The notes beneath the pieces were generated by a model, which ran no database searches, was not told the DNA's origin, and saw nothing but the letters and a program-made list of their open reading frames with translations. A program made the position numbers and the translations under genes. DNA of 13,850 nt from Bacilli bacterium (GTDB lineage: Bacteria > Bacillota_I > Bacilli_A > RFN20 > CAG-449). The DNA lies in NCBI GenBank assembly GCA_900755065.1, contig CAAEFC010000036.1, positions 1 to 13,850 of the forward strand. Direction: 5' to 3'. Below, piece by piece: positions 1-6,473 of the stretch (positions are counted from its first letter, which is position 1; the number at the start of each line of letters is the position of its first letter).

Positions 1-619
1 TCGGAAGAACGACTTTCACGAAGATTTCCAGATTGTTGGCGCCGTCCATGCGCGCGTTTTCGATTAAATCCTTCGGAATGGTAACGAAGAACTGACGGAT
101 CAGGAACACGCCGTACACGCCGCCCAGAGAAGGGGCAATCAACCCCATCAGATTCTTGTAAAAACCCATGTTGTTCATATTGATCAACTGAGGAAGGGTG
201 GATACGACGCCGGGAACGACCATCGTCGCGATCAGAAAGGCGAAGATCCGATCCGCCCATTTGAAATCCAGGAAGACAAACGCATAAGCGGCCAGAGAGG
301 CGATCACCAGATAGAGGAGCGTACCCCCCAAAGCGACGATCAGCGAATTGAACAGCCAGTTCCAGATCGGATACCATTCGTTGCCGTTGGTCGGCACGTA
401 TTCCGTTTTGGAAAACAGTTCGGCATATCCGTCCAGCGTGAACGCGTCCCAGGAAGAAGGAAAGAACTTATCCGTGTGGCTGAGAATGTCCGAATAACTT
501 CGGAACGAAGAGAAGACGCCGTAAATGAGCGGAAGAACGAAAAGGAGAGAAACCAACGCCAGCACGATGAATGCGATGATTTTAGTGGCTCTTCTGCCAT
601 TCCGCATACTCTTGCGCAT
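1..619 (-). CDS. Carbohydrate ABC transporter permease, MalG-type (partial, C-terminus beyond left edge)
   Basis: Inner-membrane subunit of a binding-protein-dependent sugar importer (CUT1 type). 206 complete residues are visible; the gene runs off the window. A TM helix lies at about residues 13-35 (IIAFIVLALVSLLFVLPLIY), followed by a long external loop, TM helices at about 88-117, 124-148 and 153-176, and then the cytoplasmic EAA loop at 187-206 (ENARMDGANN...VVLP), which in this family docks onto the ATPase. The start is ATG at 619 because a GAGGTG Shine-Dalgarno (complement of 626-631) sits six bases upstream; Met5 (607) is a possible alternative. The start lies inside the end of the upstream permease gene (38-base overlap), so the two permease subunits are probably translationally coupled. 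Together with the MalF-type partner it should form the transmembrane channel. The substrate is inferred from the two GH43 genes of the same operon. Family assignment is secure. Confidence 0.93.
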   Translation of the reverse strand, partial: MRKSMRNGRRATKIIAFIVLALVSLLFVLPLIYGVFSSFRSYSDILSHTDKFFPSSWDAFTLDGYAELFSKTEYVPTNGNEWYPIWNWLFNSLIVALGGTLLYLVIASLAAYAFVFLDFKWADRIFAFLIATMVVPGVVSTLPQLINMNNMGFYKNLMGLIAPSLGGVYGVFLIRQFFVTIPKDLIENARMDGANNLEIFVKVVLP

Positions 620-1556
620 AGCGGACACCTCGCTTTCTTTCTCCGGTGCAGATCATCTGAATCAGCGAAATAAAGCCGATGATGAGCCCGAGGGTAACCG
701 CCATGGCGGCGACGAGACCGTAATTCTTCGATGAACCCAGAAGCATGTTCTGAATCCGGTAGATCGCGGTCATGATCTCGTCCGGATTGGTGACGTTGGA
801 ACCGAGAATGTAGTTCTGCCCGTACAGATTCATGTAGCCGATCAGCGTCGTGAACAGACAGAGGATCAGTTGCGACTTGATTCCCGGAAGCGTGACGTAA
901 CGGATTCTCTGGAAAAAGCCGGCGCCGTCGATATCGCTGGCCTCGTACAGGGTCTTGTCGACGTTTTCGAGTCCGGCGGAAAGAATGATGAAGTTTCCTC
1001 CGATTCCGCACCAAAGGCAGAAAAGCCCGATCAGCACCCAGACCATCGTCGAGTTGCCCAGCCAGTTGACGTCGATGTGGAAGAATGCGTTGACGAATCC
1101 CGTGTAGCGGGAGAACATCCGGACCAGAATCAGTCCGGTCGCCGTCAACGGGAAGATTCCCGGCAGATAAATGCATGCCCGGAAAAATTTGTATCCGAAC
1201 GGCTTCACGTTGATTAAAAGCGCCAATGCCAGCGGAATGATCATGCATAAAGGCACGATGATGATTTCAAACCGAAGCGTATAGCCGACGGCGCTCCAAA
1301 AGTCTTTGATCATCACCCGGTTGGTGAAAACCTTGACAAAATTGTCGAACCCGACGAACGCACTCGGGACCAGGCTCTTTCCGTCGAATTTCATAAAAGC
1401 CAGCACGATTCCGTAGATCATCGGAATCAGAACGAAGAGAAGGAAACAGATCGCGTACGGCCCGAGAAACAGGGCGACCCCGACGCCTTTTCCGAGATTT
1501 CTCTTCGCCTTTTCCCGTTTGATCGCGTATCGCTTTAAAGTAGTCGTCTTTTTCAT
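582..1556 (-). CDS. Carbohydrate ABC transporter permease, MalF-type
   Basis: A 324-residue membrane subunit of a CUT1-type sugar importer, normal length for the family. It has a basic cytoplasmic N-terminus (residues 1-24) and six likely TM helices at about 26-52, 88-116, 122-148, 170-193, 228-250 and 280-302. The EAA loop is at 204-224 (YEASDIDGAG...YVTLP). The family pairs this subunit with a MalG-type permease; that gene follows and overlaps by 38 bases. Only one base separates the ATG from the TGA of the solute-binding-protein gene, and no good Shine-Dalgarno is seen there, so translation probably depends on ribosomes finishing the upstream gene. No ATPase gene lies in the visible part of the operon; such importers in Gram-positives often share a multitask ATPase of the MsiK type, which is an inference here. 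Confidence 0.95.
   Translation of the reverse strand: MKKTTTLKRYAIKREKAKRNLGKGVGVALFLGPYAICFLLFVLIPMIYGIVLAFMKFDGKSLVPSAFVGFDNFVKVFTNRVMIKDFWSAVGYTLRFEIIIVPLCMIIPLALALLINVKPFGYKFFRACIYLPGIFPLTATGLILVRMFSRYTGFVNAFFHIDVNWLGNSTMVWVLIGLFCLWCGIGGNFIILSAGLENVDKTLYEASDIDGAGFFQRIRYVTLPGIKSQLILCLFTTLIGYMNLYGQNYILGSNVTNPDEIMTAIYRIQNMLLGSSKNYGLVAAMAVTLGLIIGFISLIQMICTGERKRGVRYAQEYAEWQKSH
626..631 (-). promoter_or_regulatory. Ribosome binding site of the MalG-type permease
   Basis: GAGGTG on the minus strand, six bases before the ATG at 619. It lies within the coding sequence of the MalF-type permease and supports the start at 619 rather than the internal ATG at 607. Confidence 0.7.
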
Positions 1557-1557
1557 G

Positions 1558-3057
1558 TCAACGGTTCAGTTCGATGTAATCGATGCAGTCGGCCGTCTGT
1601 TCTTTCAGAACGGAAGCGATCGTTTTGGTGGAAGAAGAGTCCATCGCGTACCGGACGGAATTCTTGAAATAGGTATCGATGTAGGTATAGTACGGCGTCG
1701 GTTCGATCACCACGTAATCGGCGCAGGAACCCCAGTTCCGAATGAATCGGAGATAATCCGGATCGTTCTGATATTCTTCGGCCTGTTCGACGCTTTTCAG
1801 GGAAGGGAGATGACCTCTTCTGGCCCAGTCGATGCCGGCATTGTTGACCATCCAGTCGGCGAAGACCATCGCCGCGCAGGCTTTGGTCGTGCTTTTGACG
1901 GTGCTGAACAGCATGAACGCGTGCCCCTCGCCTTTGATTTTCGAAGCGTTTTCCGAAGAAGGATCCAGACTGAACAGATCGGACAGCGCGATCGTCGTGA
2001 TGTTGTCTGAACCGCCGTCGTTCTTCAAGTCGCGGTCGAAATCGGTGAGATCGTTGGCGTAGGCCCACGGCCCGTTGAGTTTGAAAAGAGCGTTTCCGCT
2101 TAAAAACGGCGTGTATCCGACGTCGTATTCGGCGCCGTAATCCTTTGAAAACGCGTATCGGTTGAGCGAAGTCGGACTCGGTTTCGACCAGTCGCGGAGC
2201 AGTTGAAGTCCGTTGGCGACTTCATTGGAATCGAAAGCCGGCATCTTGTCTTTTCCGACGATTTGTCCGCCGTTCTGAATCGCCGCCGTGTACCCGAGAA
2301 ATTCGTGAACCCACATGTCTCCGTAAGCGATCGGAAACGGTTCGTAATCGGTGCTGACGGAGGCTTTCCGCCATTCGGAAGCGGAATATCCCGAAGAATT
2401 CTGACCGCGGATCCAGAGGTTGCCCTCACGGGCGAGTTCGATCGCTTCCGTGCAGACTTCGACGAGTTCGGCGTAGGAATGCGGAACGTTCAGTCCGTTT
2501 TTTTCCAGAATATCCAGACGGACTTCGACCATCGCCGAATGCACGTCCTGCGGAAGTCCGTATACCCGTCCGTCGATCGTCGCCGCGTCGAGAAGCGAAG
2601 AGACGTAATCGTCCTTGTCCAGAGAGATGTCGGCTTTGTCGAGATAGCCTTCAAGAGGGAGTAACCAATCCCGTTCCAGATATTCGTTCGATCGGGAACT
2701 GTGAGAAAAGAGCAGATCCGGCGCGTGTTCCCGGTCGAATTCCATCGTCGACTGCAACTGGGTTTCCAGTTCGTAACGGGAAATGTGCGAAGTCTGAACC
2801 GTAATCATTCCTGCATACGTTTCGTTGAAACGCGCGATGATTTCGTCCTGCGTTTTCGCGTCGTCGCCGGTAGTTACCGACCACATTTCCAAGCGGACGT
2901 TGTCGTAAAGAATGTTGCCGTTTTCGTCGCGGACGATGTCGCCTTCGTCGACCGTTCCGTCTGTCGAAGAGACAAGGGAAGAAGAATTGATCTTTCCTCC
3001 CGAGCAGGACACCGCGCCGATCAGCGCGAGTGCCACCCATGCGTAACTTTTTTTCAT
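1558..3057 (-). CDS. Sugar ABC transporter substrate-binding lipoprotein (family 1 type)
   Basis: Extracellular lipid-anchored receptor of the CUT1 importer; it captures an oligosaccharide and delivers it to the permease pair. The protein has 499 residues. The signal peptide ends in the lipobox AVSC with Cys18 as the lipidation site (family knowledge), followed by a Ser/Gly-rich and acidic linker to about residue 53. The mature domain starts with VRLEMWSVTTGDDAK and shows the usual features of large family-1 binding proteins, such as RFNETY near residue 77 and GRVYGLP in the N-lobe. The open frame extends upstream to an ATG at 3156, but the start at 3057 has a perfect AGGAGG seven bases away and gives the signal peptide, so it is preferred. 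Its ATG overlaps the TGA of the upstream GH43 gene (ATGA). The ligand is not readable from sequence; arabino- or xylo-oligosaccharide is inferred from the GH43 neighbours. Confidence 0.93.
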   Translation of the reverse strand: MKKSYAWVALALIGAVSCSGGKINSSSLVSSTDGTVDEGDIVRDENGNILYDNVRLEMWSVTTGDDAKTQDEIIARFNETYAGMITVQTSHISRYELETQLQSTMEFDREHAPDLLFSHSSRSNEYLERDWLLPLEGYLDKADISLDKDDYVSSLLDAATIDGRVYGLPQDVHSAMVEVRLDILEKNGLNVPHSYAELVEVCTEAIELAREGNLWIRGQNSSGYSASEWRKASVSTDYEPFPIAYGDMWVHEFLGYTAAIQNGGQIVGKDKMPAFDSNEVANGLQLLRDWSKPSPTSLNRYAFSKDYGAEYDVGYTPFLSGNALFKLNGPWAYANDLTDFDRDLKNDGGSDNITTIALSDLFSLDPSSENASKIKGEGHAFMLFSTVKSTTKACAAMVFADWMVNNAGIDWARRGHLPSLKSVEQAEEYQNDPDYLRFIRNWGSCADYVVIEPTPYYTYIDTYFKNSVRYAMDSSSTKTIASVLKEQTADCIDYIELNR

Positions 3058-4247
3058 CGTTTTTCCTCCTGTTTGATGATGTAAGGGCCTTTCAGAACCG
3101 AATGAACCGACGCCTTTTTTCCTTCGACATAAGGAAGTCCTGTCTGGGAGTCCCACAGCAGTTTATCCATGAACAACTGCCGTTCGTCGGAATGGGATTC
3201 GGCGTGAATATCATATCCGTGGTAGATCAGCCAGTAATCGCCGGCGAAATCCTGAATCACCGTATTGTGTCCGGTTCCTCCGACGTCCGGACTCGGCTGA
3301 ACCACGACGTCGCCGTAGGTTCCGTTCACTAAATCGTTTCCGTCGCTTCCATAATAAGGCCCGAAAATCGAGTCGGATTTTCCGGTTTTTACCATATAGG
3401 TCGATTCCGTCCCGGCCAGACAGGTTCCCTGCGAGCCGAAGAAGAAATATTCGCCTTCTTTTTCGACGATAAACGTCCCTTCGTAATTGACATACACGTC
3501 CATCGCCTGGTCGCCCCGGTTGTCGGGAATTACCCAGATCAGATGATCGCTGACCTGATCCGCATAAAACAGTTCCGTTCCGTCGTCGGTCAGACGCGTC
3601 GCGGCAATCCCGAAGAAAGACCCCCAGAAAAGATAGAGTTCGTCGCCGTCATAGGCTACGTAAGGGTCGATCCCGTTCCTAACGCCTGTCAGATTCTGAT
3701 CAAGAACTTTTCCGTAATGCGTCCACGGACCGTAAGGAGTCGGCGAGGTTGCCACGCCGATGCCGGGATTCTCGTCGCCCCAACTCGACAGGGCGTAATA
3801 GTAGTTGTAATGGTTTCCGACCTGAATCACGTGAGGACCCCAGACGCCGGCGTCTTTGCTGCCCCAGTCGGCCTGATCGGTCTGCCCCTCGAAGACGGAA
3901 CCGCACCAGGTCCACCCCGTCAGATCCTGACTTCGGAAAATCGGTCCGCGATCGAACAGAATGCCTTTATCGCCCATTTCGCAATTTGCGTTGGTGATGT
4001 AGAGATAATAATAGCCGTCGTTTCCGTAAATGACGTGAGGGTCGGCCGCGGCGACGAAGTATTCGCTTCCGTCCTGACGATAAAACCGGATCGGATTGGA
4101 GTAGGTTTTCCGCTCGAAGGCGACAGAAGAAGAAATTTCCGATGAAGATACCGAAGAAGACGGGGCATCGTTTGAAGAGGTCGAAGCGCCGCGACAGGAA
4201 GCAAGCGTCAGAACCGATGCGATAAACAGAACGATACGCTTTTTCAT
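3054..4247 (-). CDS. Glycoside hydrolase family 43 lipoprotein (second of a tandem pair)
   Basis: A 397-residue predicted cell-surface glycosidase with the five-bladed beta-propeller of GH43, a family of arabinofuranosidases, xylosidases and endo-arabinanases acting by inversion. The lipobox is LASC with Cys18, followed by a Ser-rich linker to about residue 43. The catalytic triad is visible: general base Asp69 in AADPHV, pKa-modulating Asp194 in GIDPYV, and general acid Glu256 in NYEGTF. His327 in GTGHN matches the conserved propeller His. There is no extra carbohydrate-binding module. The start ATG at 4247 overlaps the TGA of the upstream paralogue and has GGAGGG six bases upstream. Its own stop overlaps the binding-protein start. 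It likely shortens or debranches arabinose/xylose glycans outside the cell for the importer. The family is secure; exact specificity (exo or endo, arabinose or xylose) is not. Confidence 0.93.
   Translation of the reverse strand: MKKRIVLFIASVLTLASCRGASTSSNDAPSSSVSSSEISSSVAFERKTYSNPIRFYRQDGSEYFVAAADPHVIYGNDGYYYLYITNANCEMGDKGILFDRGPIFRSQDLTGWTWCGSVFEGQTDQADWGSKDAGVWGPHVIQVGNHYNYYYALSSWGDENPGIGVATSPTPYGPWTHYGKVLDQNLTGVRNGIDPYVAYDGDELYLFWGSFFGIAATRLTDDGTELFYADQVSDHLIWVIPDNRGDQAMDVYVNYEGTFIVEKEGEYFFFGSQGTCLAGTESTYMVKTGKSDSIFGPYYGSDGNDLVNGTYGDVVVQPSPDVGGTGHNTVIQDFAGDYWLIYHGYDIHAESHSDERQLFMDKLLWDSQTGLPYVEGKKASVHSVLKGPYIIKQEEKR
3065..3070 (-). promoter_or_regulatory. Ribosome binding site fixing the start of the binding-protein gene
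   Basis: AGGAGG on the minus strand, seven bases before the ATG at 3057 and inside the end of the GH43 gene. It decides for the start that yields a lipoprotein signal peptide over the longer frame beginning at 3156. Confidence 0.85.
3708..3779 (-). repeat. 72-base block nearly identical to 4889-4960 in the paralogous GH43 gene
   Basis: This block matches 4889-4960 at 70 of 72 positions, in register with the protein alignment (GDENPGIGVATSPTP.GPWTHYGK). Of the two differences one is silent (ACT/ACA, Thr) and one replaces Tyr with Asn. The flanking parts of the two genes are much more diverged, including their silent positions. Confidence 0.85.
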
Positions 4248-5461
4248 GATCGTCCCTCCAAAGTAAACAGATAAGGTCCGTTCTGATCCGTATGGTTGCT
4301 GGCACGGTAGTTTTCCACGTGAGGGAATCCGTCTTCGGAAAAGACCAGTTTATCGAGATACAGCACGCGCTTATCCGAATTTTCTTCGTCGGTGCAGTCA
4401 TATCCGTGATAGAGCATCCAGAGTTCGCCCAAATCGTCTTCGATCACTGCGCAATGGCCGACGCCCATGACATGATTCCGGATCGGAGTGACGACGTATT
4501 CTCCCTGGTTCGGCCGGAAAAGATCATTTCCGTCGGCATCCAGATAAGGCCCGAAAAGATTTTCCGATCGGGCGACGACGACGTGATAGGTCGAGGAAGT
4601 TCCGGAAAGACAGGTTCCTGTCGACAGAAAAAGGTAATAATAATCGCCGTACCGGGTGATGATCGTTCCTTCGTAATTGGTCATATCGTAAATCTCAAAT
4701 CCGGCGAGAGGAACTTTGTGTTCCCGTTGGTATTCCAGACCTCCGTAGAGACCAAGACCGTCGTCGGTCAGTTGAATCAACGTGATCAAACCGCCGTATG
4801 AGCCGAAGGCCATGTACACGTTTCCTTCATCGATGAAAACGTAAGGATCGATGGAATTGACCACGCCGATTTCTTCCGAGTCAAACAGTTTTCCGTAATG
4901 CGTCCACGGACCGTTAGGTGTCGGCGAGGTTGCCACGCCGATGCCGGGATTCTCGTCGCCTCCGGTCGAAAGCGAATAATAGAAAACGTATCGGTCGCCG
5001 ATTTTCGCCACGGTCGGCGCCCATACTCCCGCGCCGCTTGTCCCCCAGTCGGGTACGTACGAGGAGAAAACGTCCCCGCAGTAAACCCAATTCACCAGAT
5101 CGGGCGAAGTGAAGGTCGGACCGCGGAGAAACGTTCTTCCGTCGGTCAGTTTACCCGTGTATACGTCCGTCTGTGTGCAGTAGAGATAGAATAACCCGTC
5201 ATCTCCCCGTATCACGAACGGATCCGCGGTATAAGTCGGTGCCTTCTCTCCTTCGACAAGAGGGTAGACCGGATTGGCGTATACATTGTTTTGGGAGATC
5301 GGCGCGGAAGAAAGGGAAGAAAAATCCGCGCTTTCAGAGGTCTCAGAGGAGAGATTTCCGCTTCCCGATGTCGACTTTTGAGGGGTGCAACCGGTAAAAG
5401 CAAAGAAGAAAACGCTTACACATAATTGTACTATGAATAAATGTTGAACTCTTTTTTTCAT
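4244..5461 (-). CDS. Glycoside hydrolase family 43 lipoprotein (first gene of the operon)
   Basis: A 405-residue surface glycosidase, paralogue of the next gene. The lipobox is FTGC with Cys25, then a Ser/Thr-rich spacer to about residue 58 and a single GH43 propeller. Expected catalytic residues are present: Asp80 (TADPFV), Asp205 (SIDPYV) and Glu264 (NYEGTI); His336 lies in GVGHC. The frame is open upstream to an ATG at 5623, but that extension would run through the promoter and palindrome. The ATG at 5461 has GCGAGG eight bases upstream and starts a proper lipoprotein leader, so it is chosen. As first gene behind the promoter it probably begins the operon. Two surface GH43 enzymes with similar folds but diverged propeller loops suggest complementary cuts on one arabinose/xylose-rich glycan; this is inference. 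The stop overlaps the start of the next gene (ATGA). Confidence 0.93.
   Translation of the reverse strand: MKKRVQHLFIVQLCVSVFFFAFTGCTPQKSTSGSGNLSSETSESADFSSLSSAPISQNNVYANPVYPLVEGEKAPTYTADPFVIRGDDGLFYLYCTQTDVYTGKLTDGRTFLRGPTFTSPDLVNWVYCGDVFSSYVPDWGTSGAGVWAPTVAKIGDRYVFYYSLSTGGDENPGIGVATSPTPNGPWTHYGKLFDSEEIGVVNSIDPYVFIDEGNVYMAFGSYGGLITLIQLTDDGLGLYGGLEYQREHKVPLAGFEIYDMTNYEGTIITRYGDYYYLFLSTGTCLSGTSSTYHVVVARSENLFGPYLDADGNDLFRPNQGEYVVTPIRNHVMGVGHCAVIEDDLGELWMLYHGYDCTDEENSDKRVLYLDKLVFSEDGFPHVENYRASNHTDQNGPYLFTLEGRS
4889..4960 (-). repeat. 72-base block nearly identical to 3708-3779
   Basis: Partner copy of the block in the neighbouring GH43 gene, 70 of 72 bases identical and at the same place in the protein. 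Confidence 0.85.
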
Positions 5462-5469
5462 CTTTTTTT

Positions 5470-5475
5470 CCTCGC
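5470..5475 (-). promoter_or_regulatory. Ribosome binding site fixing the start of the first GH43 gene
   Basis: GCGAGG on the minus strand, eight bases before the ATG at 5461. It supports this start against the long in-frame extension to 5623. Confidence 0.7.
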
Positions 5476-5509
5476 TTCTTTTATGGTCTATTCGGTCAGA
5501 TGCAATTTC

Positions 5510-5538
5510 AGTATGCCTGACATTATCGCTAATGTCAA
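5510..5538 (-). promoter_or_regulatory. Sigma-A-type promoter of the GH43/ABC operon
   Basis: On the minus strand, -35 TTGACA (complement of 5533-5538) and -10 CATACT (complement of 5510-5515, four of six matches) are 17 bases apart. Transcription would start near 5503, about 40 bases before the GH43 ATG. The consensus -35 with a weak -10 and the palindrome between them suggest a regulated promoter. No experimental data are available. Confidence 0.65.
5518..5537. promoter_or_regulatory. Palindromic operator between -35 and -10 of the sugar operon
   Basis: TGACATTATCGCTAATGTCA: nine of ten base pairs of the dyad match, with CG exactly at the centre. It overlaps the -35 and fills most of the spacer, so a bound protein would block RNA polymerase. 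A CG-centred dyad of about 20 bases is typical of LacI/GalR-family regulators of sugar operons; that regulator family is an inference, and no regulator gene is in the window. A second, gapped inverted repeat (GTCAG at 5495-5499, CTGAC at 5517-5521) flanks the -10. Confidence 0.6.
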
Positions 5539-5714
5539 GAGCCTTTTTCAGAAAAAATGCCACAGAGAAAGTCCGATTTATAGGCCTTGATCGGGCTTGA
5601 ATGCGTTCTCCGTGAGATTGCACTTCTTATTTTCGTACGGGGTTTCGGAATAATCCGCATTTTTTTGAGTTTTTTCTGTTTCAATATCTATCCGAATTTT
5701 TCCGCTTGCGTTGA

Positions 5715-5744
5715 TTGACACACGGGAAGAAGGTATGATAAAAT
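5715..5744 (+). promoter_or_regulatory. Promoter of the small lipoprotein gene
   Basis: -35 TTGACA at 5715-5720 and -10 TAAAAT at 5739-5744 with an 18-base spacer, plus a TGn extension (TGA, 5736-5738) directly before the -10. Transcription would start near 5751, about 20 bases before the ATG, so the leader is very short. No operator-like dyad is visible, suggesting constitutive or growth-linked expression. Confidence 0.65.
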
Positions 5745-5770
5745 CGATTTAAAGAAAAAGGAGAAAACCG

Positions 5771-6292
5771 ATGACCCTGAAAAAACTTTCAAAAGGACTC
5801 TTATCGTTGGCAATCCTTTCTCCTGCTTTTGTTTTCGGCAGTTGCAACGGAACGATCAGAGAAAAAGAAAATGCGGAAATGGTTCGTTTTCCGCTGGAAT
5901 TTTACAGTATAGCGCTCGATTCTGTACCGGGTCAACCGATCGTTTTCACGATGGACGACGCCACTTTTTCATGCCATACCGACGCAGGGTCTTTCCATTA
6001 TTATCATGATGTCAAAGAGGTCAGGATGGCTTCGGGGGAAATGTTTTATTGCCCGCATTATAGCGATGGCGAATCGTTTTCCCTTATCGAAGAGGATAGT
6101 TACGTAGATGTGAAAGTTTACCTCCGAGATGAGATCGTAGGTTATTCTGTAATTAAGATCATAAATGAATATTTTGGACATTACACGCCGGAACTTCTGG
6201 TTGCGCATACATTCGTGGACAAAGACGATCAATTGATCGGAGTCGACGAAGATTACGTGAACAAAAGAATTCAGCAGTATCATGAAAGATAG
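5771..6292 (+). CDS. Small lipoprotein of unknown function
   Basis: 173-residue precursor. The basic leader and hydrophobic stretch (residues 4-24, LAILSPAFVFG) end in the lipobox FGSC with Cys25, so the mature product is a lipid-anchored extracellular protein of about 149 residues. AAGGAG (5758-5763) lies seven bases before the ATG. The mature part is acidic and predicted mixed alpha/beta (YSIALDSVPGQPIVF, DSYVDVKVYLRDEIVGYSVIKII) with few Cys and no recognised catalytic motif. It has its own promoter, is divergent from the sugar operon and convergent with the Nudix gene, so it seems to be a single-gene unit. I do not recognise the family. The lipoprotein call is well supported; function is unknown. 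Confidence 0.8.
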   Translation: MTLKKLSKGLLSLAILSPAFVFGSCNGTIREKENAEMVRFPLEFYSIALDSVPGQPIVFTMDDATFSCHTDAGSFHYYHDVKEVRMASGEMFYCPHYSDGESFSLIEEDSYVDVKVYLRDEIVGYSVIKIINEYFGHYTPELLVAHTFVDKDDQLIGVDEDYVNKRIQQYHER

Positions 6293-6317
6293 GCCGTGAT
6301 CCTTTAAATGCGACCTT

Positions 6318-6427
6318 CTTTTTTTGTCAGAATTCCGATAGCGGATTCGGAAATGACCCTTTTCCGTGCGCCGAATAGGAAAGGGGAGAGCCGTAAATGG
6401 ATTTCATTCCGATTCTGACAGAAAAGG
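6318..6427 (+). ncRNA. Candidate structured RNA or 3'-UTR element
   Basis: A 110-base segment with nested complementarity. The outer stem pairs 6318-6333 with 6412-6427: 16 pairs, two of them U-G. Inside follow a small hairpin (6334-6345, TCCG-ATAG-CGGA), a continuation stem pairing 6348-6356 with 6404-6411 (one bulged A), and a hairpin pairing 6357-6365 with 6378-6386 (nine pairs, one U-G). All three wobble pairs are U-G on the plus strand and would be A-C mismatches in a minus-strand RNA, so a plus-strand transcript is favoured. It begins 26 bases after the lipoprotein stop codon. No U-run follows, so it is not a standard intrinsic terminator. It matches no RNA family I recognise; a DNA-level inverted repeat remains possible. 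Confidence 0.45.
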
Positions 6428-6473
6428 TACTATGAGTTGGAAAAGATGGAATCGATATGCAAATCCGAAGGAA

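Larger units (their letters stand above)
5462..5770. other. Divergent intergenic region
   Basis: 309 bases between the GH43 operon (leftward) and the small lipoprotein gene (rightward). It holds the leftward promoter with its palindrome (5510-5538) and the rightward promoter (5715-5744). The segment between them, about 5540-5714, has T-rich stretches (5661-5676) but no convincing gene, terminator or further operator. Confidence 0.6.

Noticed and set aside
340..1248. 302-residue minus-strand frame overlapping both permeases
   Set aside because: Arg/His/Pro-rich shadow frame; the permease frames have clear TM helices and EAA loops.
3058..3156. In-frame extension of the binding-protein gene to an ATG at 3156
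   Set aside because: It lies inside the GH43 gene and masks the signal peptide; AGGAGG seven bases before 3057 marks the real start.
5598..5611. Possible CcpA catabolite-repression (cre) site
   Set aside because: Two mismatches at consensus positions and a distance of about 60 bases upstream of the -35; not convincing.
5462..5623. In-frame extension of the first GH43 gene to an ATG at 5623
   Set aside because: It would place the promoter and palindrome inside the gene and bury the lipoprotein leader; the ATG at 5461 has a ribosome site and a proper signal peptide.
5715..5739. Promoter pair TTGACA with TATGAT (5734-5739)
   Set aside because: Spacer of only 13 bases; TAAAAT at 5739-5744 with an 18-base spacer and TGn extension is the better -10.
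6318..6427. Bidirectional intrinsic terminator between the convergent genes
   Set aside because: Strong stems but no U-run after the structure in either direction; kept instead as a structured RNA candidate.
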